Origin: JAKPCT01 sp029553165
Lineage (GTDB): Bacteria; Bacillota; UBA4882; UBA8346
NCBI GenBank assembly: GCA_035359995.1
Contig: DAORZT010000074.1
Location: 1-10,984, forward strand
DNA length: 10,984 nucleotides
Direction of reading: 5' to 3'
The position numbers and the translations under genes were made by a program. Positions within the stretch are counted from its first letter, which is position 1. Each line of letters starts with the position of its first letter. The notes beneath the pieces are model-generated. The model was not told where the DNA came from. It was given only the letters and a program-made list of their open reading frames with translations, and ran no database searches. Of the stretch, positions 6,387 through 10,984 are shown one piece after another.

Positions 6387-6791
6387 ATGAAGCAACTGAT
6401 TGTGACTGCCGGAGTGATCGTCCAGAATAATCGAATAATGTTAGCTCAAAGATTTGACAATGATACCGAAGGTGGAAAATGGGAATTTCCCGGTGGTAAG
6501 GTTGAGTTTGGAGAGGAGCCGCGTCATTCTTTGGCCAGAGAGTTAAAAGAAGAGTTAGACATTGGAGTTAATGTAAAAGATTTGATCGATGTCTTTTCGG
6601 AGGTTAAAGACGGGATCCATTTGATTATAATTTATTTTTTATGTGAAATTGTCAAAGGAACGCCAACTCCGCTCCAATGCCAAAAAGTAAAATGGTATCA
6701 ACGTGATGAAGTGGACCGCCTAATCAAACCGGTCCTTGATGAGAACTTTTGGATTAATCACCGTAATGAATTACTGGGAGCATATTTATGA
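6387..6791 (+). CDS. Nudix (MutT-family) hydrolase
   Basis: Hydrolyses a nucleoside diphosphate linked to another group; small members of this size are often 8-oxo-dGTP/CTP pyrophosphatases that clean the nucleotide pool. The 134-residue protein has WEFPGGKVEFGE (32-43) and the Nudix box from Gly37: G-x5-E43-x7-R51-E52-L-x-E55-E56. The metal-binding REL-x-EE core is intact, but the usual Gly of the final 'EExGU' is Asp58 (EELDI), a known tolerated variant. The start is fixed at 6387 because an in-frame TAG lies directly before the ATG; the ribosome site (GAGAG) is weak. Its stop overlaps the rhomboid start (ATGA), so the two are probably translationally coupled. Exact substrate is not determinable. 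Confidence 0.9.
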   Translation: MKQLIVTAGVIVQNNRIMLAQRFDNDTEGGKWEFPGGKVEFGEEPRHSLARELKEELDIGVNVKDLIDVFSEVKDGIHLIIIYFLCEIVKGTPTPLQCQKVKWYQRDEVDRLIKPVLDENFWINHRNELLGAYL

Positions 6792-7453
6792 TTCCGCTAA
6801 AAGATACAATTCCAAGTCGTAAATTACCATTAATGACTTGGACTTTGATTATCTTAAATATTGGCGCCTTTATATACCAACAAATCATCGGAGAAGAACT
6901 GAATAATTTTTTAATCAGTACTTATGGGTTGATCCCGGTTAAAGTAATTGGAAATATCTTCGAAGGTAACTGGCGGTTATTATTACCGTTTGTTTCGTAT
7001 ACTTTTCTCCACGGGGGTTGGATACATCTTATTAGTAATGTTTGGGCATTATGGCTATTTGGTGATAACGTTGAAGACCGGATGGGTAAGATTTCGTTCG
7101 TTTTATTCTATTTGAGCATGGGAATAATTGCCGGATTAACCCATCTCATTTCTGAACCGGTTTCGCCGATAGCGGTAATTGGTGCTTCGGGAGCAATAGC
7201 CGGTGTAATGGGTGCTTATTTTGTAATGTATCCTCAGTCCAAGGTAATAACGTTAATACCAGTCTTTTTTATTCCGTTATTTGTACCGATACCGGCTACA
7301 ATCTACCTCGGATTTTGGTTTGTTTCGCAAATCAGTGCTGCGATAACCCAACATGTTCGTATGACTGCAAATATTGCTTGGTGGGCTCATGTGGGTGGGT
7401 TTGTTGCGGGAATGTTCTTATATCGGTTCTTTATCAAATTAAAAAGACTATAA
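6788..7453 (+). CDS. Rhomboid-family intramembrane serine protease
   Basis: A 221-residue multi-pass membrane protein of the S54 family, which cleaves transmembrane segments of other proteins inside the bilayer. Hydrophobic segments are visible at about 16-34, 64-92, 101-121, 127-147, 155-182 and 195-215. Key motifs are GGWIHLISNVWALWLFG (76-92) with the HxxxN pair His80/Asn84, the nucleophile Ser134 in GASGAIAG (132-139), and the partner His201 in AHVGGF (200-205). All catalytic residues are therefore present. There is no extra N- or C-terminal soluble domain. It overlaps the Nudix gene by 4 bases, so it probably depends on upstream translation and has no promoter of its own. No strong terminator follows; TTTTTT at 7459-7464 lacks a clear stem. 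Confidence 0.93.
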   Translation: MIPLKDTIPSRKLPLMTWTLIILNIGAFIYQQIIGEELNNFLISTYGLIPVKVIGNIFEGNWRLLLPFVSYTFLHGGWIHLISNVWALWLFGDNVEDRMGKISFVLFYLSMGIIAGLTHLISEPVSPIAVIGASGAIAGVMGAYFVMYPQSKVITLIPVFFIPLFVPIPATIYLGFWFVSQISAAITQHVRMTANIAWWAHVGGFVAGMFLYRFFIKLKRL

Positions 7454-7557
7454 GCTGCTTTTTTAATGTGATTTAATAATAAGAATCTGAATTTAAACTA
7501 TAAAAAAATTGCTATAAAAAACCGATAATATAAAACAAGGTGTTTTTGAGGAAGATT

Positions 7558-7662
7558 ATGATTGCTCTCCGTCCCGGTTTATTTTTTGGTTTGCGCAAAG
7601 TTTCACAGGTTGCAGATAAATCTCTGCTTGCGGGATATGTTAATATAATAGTTTGTTATTAA
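7558..7662 (+). CDS. Possible small ORF (34 codons), unknown
   Basis: An ATG at 7558 follows GAGGAAG (7548-7554) at good spacing and opens a 34-codon frame ending at TAA 7660-7662, translating as MIALRPGLFFGLRKVSQVADKS and a hydrophobic tail LLAGYVNIIVCY. The composition (early Arg, Lys; hydrophobic end) would suit a small membrane-associated peptide. Against it, the length is easily reached by chance and the frame overlaps a candidate -10 box (7644-7649) for the next gene. I recognise no family. Treat as a candidate only. Confidence 0.3.
   Translation: MIALRPGLFFGLRKVSQVADKSLLAGYVNIIVCY
7644..7649 (+). promoter_or_regulatory. Candidate -10 box for the GGDEF gene
   Basis: A perfect TATAAT 58 bases before the start codon. 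The -35 region 16-18 bases upstream (TCTCTG) does not match consensus, so the call rests on the -10 alone. Confidence 0.3.
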
Positions 7663-7706
7663 TAGTTGTTAAATGCTAAATTTTAAGCTTCCAGATGGAG
7701 GTTGCA

Positions 7707-8972
7707 ATGTCTTACAGTGAGCTTATTTTATTGTTAGTGATCTTTTTCCTGATTGTATTGTGGGTTTTTATAAGAAAGCAATCGTCTTTAAACCGTGTCA
7801 ATGAATTGAGAAGTTTTTTGAAACAGATTATTGATGGGCAATCAGTTGAAATTAAAGTTGACGGAAAAATGGATGAGGTGACGGAGGTTAAGTCGCTTTT
7901 TTTAGATTTGCATCGTAAGATGGAAAACGCTCGGAAAGACTTGGAGGAGAACTATCATAAATTACAACTGTCGAATTTGACTTTAGAAGAGAAATATGCT
8001 CAGGCTTATACATTGCAATTGATCCAGGAAGAAATCGGTCGGGAACTTGATAGCAATCAATTGCTAAAGAAGACACTGGATATTCTACTGGGTGTTTTTG
8101 GCAGTAGAAGATGTATGATTTATATGGTTGATGAAAATCAAAATTTAGTTTTAAAAGAGGTTTCGGGGGTTATAGCTTCTAATCCGCTGCCGGCAATAAT
8201 CCCGCTCAATTCGGATCATATTTATGCTAGATCATGTAATGAACGGCGGGTTTTTACGGATTATAATGAAAAAGATGTTAATGAACAGATTAAACAAGTG
8301 GGTTCGATTGTGGTCCCGTTGAATGGCCGTCACAGTTGTCTGGGGATTATGGTAATGGAGAATGATATGGCCCGGTTAACCAATCAGGATTTGATGGATT
8401 TTGCCAGACTGATTGCCCAAGAACTGAGTTTATCGATGGAAAATGCCTACCTGTATGATAAGATGCGGAAGATGGCGATTCATGACGGGTTAACGGGAGT
8501 TTACAACCGGATGTATTTGATGAATTACATGGTAGACATTTTTGAGAAAAAACCGCAGCAGGTATCGGTTATTATCTTTGATTTAGACCACTTTAAAATG
8601 GTAAATGATAAATTTGGGCATTTGGCAGGGGATATGGTTTTAAAGACGACAGCAGCCATTGTCCAGAAGATGTTACAAAACGGGATCCTTGCCAGGTATG
8701 GTGGTGAAGAGTTTGTAATGGTTTTGCCGGAAGTTGATCCCGAATTGGCTTATTTTATTGCGGAGAAGATTCGTTGCGCGATTGAAGAACATGAGTTTAT
8801 CAGTGAAGATGGCGTTCGGATACCGGTCACTTTAAGTGCCGGTTTGGCCAGTTATCCGATTGATTCTGATTCCTATGAAGTATTATTGCAACTTGCTGAT
8901 GAAGCGTTGTATGAAGCTAAAAATTCCGGCCGGAATCGTGTGTGTGTCGCGAGTTCCAAGAGTAATTATTGA
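7707..8972 (+). CDS. Membrane-anchored GAF-GGDEF diguanylate cyclase
   Basis: Predicted to make the second messenger cyclic di-GMP from two GTP. The start is ATG 7707, because GGAGG (7697-7701) precedes it; the in-frame ATG at 7695 would overlap that site. The 421-residue product has one transmembrane segment (about 5-22), a charged coiled-coil-like linker (about 55-105), a GAF-like sensor domain (about 105-250) and a C-terminal GGDEF domain (about 255-415). The GGDEF domain shows HDGLTGVYNR (259-268), the metal-binding FDLDHFKMVND (291-301) with Asp292, and the active signature RYGGEEF (330-336). The inhibitory RxxD I-site expected a few residues before it is absent (LQNG at 323-326), so product inhibition by that route is unlikely. 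The GAF ligand is unknown. The gene stands alone and has its own terminator. Confidence 0.93.
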   Translation: MSYSELILLLVIFFLIVLWVFIRKQSSLNRVNELRSFLKQIIDGQSVEIKVDGKMDEVTEVKSLFLDLHRKMENARKDLEENYHKLQLSNLTLEEKYAQAYTLQLIQEEIGRELDSNQLLKKTLDILLGVFGSRRCMIYMVDENQNLVLKEVSGVIASNPLPAIIPLNSDHIYARSCNERRVFTDYNEKDVNEQIKQVGSIVVPLNGRHSCLGIMVMENDMARLTNQDLMDFARLIAQELSLSMENAYLYDKMRKMAIHDGLTGVYNRMYLMNYMVDIFEKKPQQVSVIIFDLDHFKMVNDKFGHLAGDMVLKTTAAIVQKMLQNGILARYGGEEFVMVLPEVDPELAYFIAEKIRCAIEEHEFISEDGVRIPVTLSAGLASYPIDSDSYEVLLQLADEALYEAKNSGRNRVCVASSKSNY

Positions 8973-8995
8973 TTTTTTAAATGTTGGAAACAAAA

Positions 8996-9034
8996 AACCC
9001 CATTAGGGCTGTCATGGCTGATGGGGTTAATTTT
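8996..9034 (+). terminator. Intrinsic terminator after the GGDEF gene
   Basis: AACCCCATTAG (8996-9006) pairs with CTGATGGGGTT (9018-9028, one T-G pair) and is followed by AATTTTTT. Its position 24 bases after the GGDEF stop shows that the next gene is transcribed separately. It also argues against the longer reading of the next frame from 8981. Confidence 0.85.
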
Positions 9035-9064
9035 TTGAGAGCTGTTACATTAATTTATTTAAGA

Positions 9065-9070
9065 TATAAT
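9065..9070 (+). promoter_or_regulatory. Candidate -10 box for the CoA-disulfide reductase gene
   Basis: A perfect TATAAT lies between the preceding terminator and the ribosome site GGGGGAG (9093-9099). No good -35 is found at 16-18 spacing. Confidence 0.45.
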
Positions 9071-9103
9071 AGTAAAGAAGAATTTCGAAAGCGGGGGAGT
9101 TTG

Positions 9104-10795
9104 ATGGGCAGAAAAGTAGTGATTGTTGGTGGTGTTGCCGGAGGAGCCAGTACTGCTACCCGACTCAGGCGCTTGGACGAAAAGGCGGCGATTGTTCTAA
9201 TTGAAAGAGGAAGAGAGATATCATATGCCAATTGTGGTCTACCTTATTATATCGGTGGTGTGATTGAGGAACGTGAAAAATTATTTGTCCAATCTCCGGA
9301 AGCATTAAAGCGGCGGTTTAATATTACTGTTAAAACCCGGACTGAAGTAACCCGAATTGATCGGGAGCAAAAGATAATACATTTAAAGGATCTGCAAACA
9401 GGGAAGGAAGAGTTTGAAAGTTACGATCTGTTAGTATTGGCTACCGGATCAAAACCAATTATGCCGAGAATCCCGGGAATTGATTCACCAAGAGTCTTTA
9501 CATTACGGAATATTAAGGACACCGATCGAATCAAACAATTTATTGAGATGAATCAGATTCAATCAGCAGTTATTGTTGGTGGTGGTTTTATTGGGTTGGA
9601 GATGATGGAAAACTGTAATCATTTAGGGATCAATACTACGCTAATTGAACGTACCGATCAGGTTTTAAACAATTTGGACTATGAGATGGTGGCTCCGGTT
9701 CACCGTAAGATTCGTGAGCGAGGAGTTAATTTAATCCTTAGTAATGGAGTAATCGGTATTAACGAGACGGAACGAGGGTTAGAGGTAGCTTTGGAAGATG
9801 GCACTGTATTGAATACGGATCTAGTAATCATGGCGGTTGGTGTTAAGCCGGAGACCGATCTGGCGGTTGCTGCGGGATTAGATATTGGAGTTACCGGGGC
9901 GATCAAGGTTAATGATCGGTTTCAAACCTCAGATCCTCATATTTATGCGGTTGGCGATGCCGTTGAGGTTTGTAATATTATTACGAATCAGAAGTTCTGG
10001 ACACCACTGGCGGGGCCGGCTAACCGTCAGGGGCGGCTTTTAGCTGATATCTTAGCAGGACGGGAAGTTAGTTATAGCGGTGTTCAAGGGACTGCAATTG
10101 TAAGGGTTTTTGATTTGGATGCGGCTTCCACAGGATTAAATGAGAAGACATTAAGGAGCTTAAATATTGAATACCTCACTTCAATCACTCATTCCAACTC
10201 ACATGCAACCTATTATCCGGGAGCAAAACCGTTGACAATTAAACTTCTGTATCGTCCGGAAAACGGATTGCTGTTGGGAGCGCAGGTAGTGGGTGGAGAA
10301 GGCGTTGATAAACGGATCGATATTTTGGCTTCAGCAATTCGGTTTAAGAGGACGGTCTATGACTTAACCGAATTGGAATTGGCATATGCGCCACAGTTTT
10401 CGTCGGCAAAAGATCCGGTTAATATTGCCGGATATGTTGCGACGAACATTGTGGATCAAATCACAACGACTATTAATTGGGAACAGTTTATGGATCGGAT
10501 TCGCAGTAGCGAAACGATGATAATTGACGTCCGTGAACCAGGAGAATTAAGAGCAGGGAAGATAGCAGGGGCAGTCAATATTCCGCTTGATCAAATTCGT
10601 AACCGAATGGGTGAAATACCTAAAGACAAAGAAGTGCTCATCTATTGTCAGGTTGGGCAACGCGGTTATATTGCGTCACGGATCTTGAGACAGAATGGAT
10701 ATTTAAATGTCAAAAATCTTAGTGGTGGGTATAAGACATTTAAATTGGTACAAAATGAACTTCAAGAAAATGAGAAGAAATTAATTAAACTTTAA
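9104..10795 (+). CDS. CoA-disulfide / persulfide reductase fused to rhodanese
   Basis: An FAD- and NAD(P)H-dependent enzyme that reduces CoA disulfide or CoA/polysulfide persulfides, serving thiol redox balance or sulfur respiration. I start at ATG 9104 (GGGGGAG at 9093-9099); the frame open from 8981 would run through a terminator and a -10 box. The 563-residue product has the FAD motif VIVGGVAGGAS (6-16) and the single redox cysteine Cys44 in SYANCGLPYY (40-49). It also has the second dinucleotide motif VIVGGGFIGLE (156-166), YAVGDA (281-286) and the dimer-interface AYAPQFSSAKDPVN (427-440) typical of CoA-disulfide reductases. A C-terminal rhodanese domain (about 458-550) carries the sulfur-accepting Cys515 in IYCQVGQRG. 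This is the architecture of Bacillus CoADR-RHD and the Shewanella persulfide reductase Npsr. Length is normal. No clear terminator follows. Confidence 0.93.
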   Translation: MGRKVVIVGGVAGGASTATRLRRLDEKAAIVLIERGREISYANCGLPYYIGGVIEEREKLFVQSPEALKRRFNITVKTRTEVTRIDREQKIIHLKDLQTGKEEFESYDLLVLATGSKPIMPRIPGIDSPRVFTLRNIKDTDRIKQFIEMNQIQSAVIVGGGFIGLEMMENCNHLGINTTLIERTDQVLNNLDYEMVAPVHRKIRERGVNLILSNGVIGINETERGLEVALEDGTVLNTDLVIMAVGVKPETDLAVAAGLDIGVTGAIKVNDRFQTSDPHIYAVGDAVEVCNIITNQKFWTPLAGPANRQGRLLADILAGREVSYSGVQGTAIVRVFDLDAASTGLNEKTLRSLNIEYLTSITHSNSHATYYPGAKPLTIKLLYRPENGLLLGAQVVGGEGVDKRIDILASAIRFKRTVYDLTELELAYAPQFSSAKDPVNIAGYVATNIVDQITTTINWEQFMDRIRSSETMIIDVREPGELRAGKIAGAVNIPLDQIRNRMGEIPKDKEVLIYCQVGQRGYIASRILRQNGYLNVKNLSGGYKTFKLVQNELQENEKKLIKL

Positions 10796-10907
10796 AAATC
10801 TGACATAAAGTTAGCATAAAACAAATATAAATTTGGTGATTTGGGAGTGATATGACTGTTAATAATTTAGTAATATTTTCTTAAACTAAAGAATACATAG
10901 CATATTG

Positions 10908-10936
10908 TTGACATGAGAAAAGTATTCTGTTATATT
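10908..10936 (+). promoter_or_regulatory. Near-consensus sigma-A promoter for a gene beyond the right edge
   Basis: TTGACA (10908-10913), a 17-base spacer and TATATT (10931-10936) match consensus at 11 of 12 bases with ideal spacing. It is the strongest promoter in the window together with the one at 4675-4703. No gene follows before the window ends. Confidence 0.75.
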
Positions 10937-10968
10937 TTTTATGTATAAGTATAAATTTATACATAAAA
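10937..10968. repeat. Operator-like 12-bp inverted repeat at the transcription start
   Basis: TTTTATGTATAA (10937-10948) and its exact complement TTATACATAAAA (10957-10968) flank an 8-base centre. The repeat starts directly after the -10 box, so the predicted start (near 10943) lies in the left arm. This placement suits repression by a dimeric regulator. As a pure A+T hairpin it would be a weak terminator. Confidence 0.6.
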
Positions 10969-10984
10969 TTATAAAAAGATAAAA

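Larger units (their letters stand above)
7454..7706. other. A+T-rich spacer before the GGDEF gene
   Basis: This 253-base stretch holds a direct repeat of CTATAAAAAA (7498-7507 and 7512-7521), the small ORF described separately, TTTGCGCAAA (7590-7599), a GCAGA/TCTGC hairpin (7612-7616 with 7623-7627), and TATAAT at 7644-7649 as a possible -10 without a fitting -35. No known riboswitch consensus could be matched. Confidence 0.5.

Noticed and set aside
7558..7660. Possible cyclic di-GMP riboswitch upstream of the GGDEF gene
   Set aside because: I looked for the GEMM-type consensus because of the gene context; the fragment GCGCAAAG is similar, but the conserved flanking helices are not present.
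8981..9103. Upstream in-frame extension of the CoA-disulfide reductase (41 more residues)
   Set aside because: The stretch contains the GGDEF gene's terminator and a TATAAT box, and the family's FAD motif should lie at the very N terminus, as it does from ATG 9104.
10852..10884. Ten-codon frame after GGGAG downstream of the reductase
   Set aside because: Too short to support without conservation data.

Overview
The window looks like a piece of chromosome from a low-G+C Gram-positive bacterium (Bacillota). The signs are strong AGGAGG-type ribosome binding sites, intrinsic terminators with T tails, TTGACA/TATAAT-type promoters, a T-box leader in front of a tyrosyl-tRNA synthetase gene, a short (449-residue) Bacillus-type glucose-6-phosphate isomerase, and a fused CoA-disulfide reductase/rhodanese. 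Genus cannot be decided from this. The content is mostly housekeeping. I see no phage, transposase, CRISPR array, toxin-antitoxin pair or defence island.

Layout: (1) 14-1063, a Gfo/Idh/MocA-type NAD(P) oxidoreductase starting at TTG, closed by a strong hairpin. (2) 1228-1461, an unrecognised 77-residue protein with an inverted repeat upstream and a terminator downstream. (3) 1721-3070, pgi, with its own terminator. (4) 3141-3550, a non-coding stretch richer in G+C than its flanks and packed with hairpins, including a perfect 28-bp palindrome; probably a dispersed repeat or a structured RNA. (5) On the minus strand, a two-gene unit: a VOC/glyoxalase-fold protein (4637-4248) followed by a membrane-anchored protein with an apparently duplicated extracytoplasmic domain (4210-3551). 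It is driven by a good promoter back to back with the tyrS promoter. (6) 4760-6305, promoter, tyrosine T-box, tyrS and terminator. (7) 6387-7453, a Nudix hydrolase and a rhomboid protease overlapping by four bases (ATGA). (8) 7454-7706, an A+T-rich spacer with a possible 34-codon small ORF. (9) 7707-8972, a membrane-anchored GAF-GGDEF diguanylate cyclase with its own terminator. (10) 9104-10795, an NADH-dependent CoA-disulfide/persulfide reductase fused to rhodanese. (11) 10796-10984, a spacer ending in a near-consensus promoter whose start region holds a 12-bp inverted repeat, a likely operator for a gene beyond the window.

Most genes seem to be separate transcription units, each with its own terminator. 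The clearest joint units are the VOC/membrane-protein pair and the Nudix/rhomboid pair. Regulation visible in the sequence is tRNA-Tyr sensing by the T-box, and probable repressor binding at the last promoter. The most interesting unexplained signals are the hairpin-rich block at 3251-3459, the operator-like promoter at the right edge, and two small or orphan reading frames (1228-1461 and 7558-7662). None of these amounts to a demonstrable new system from sequence reading alone.
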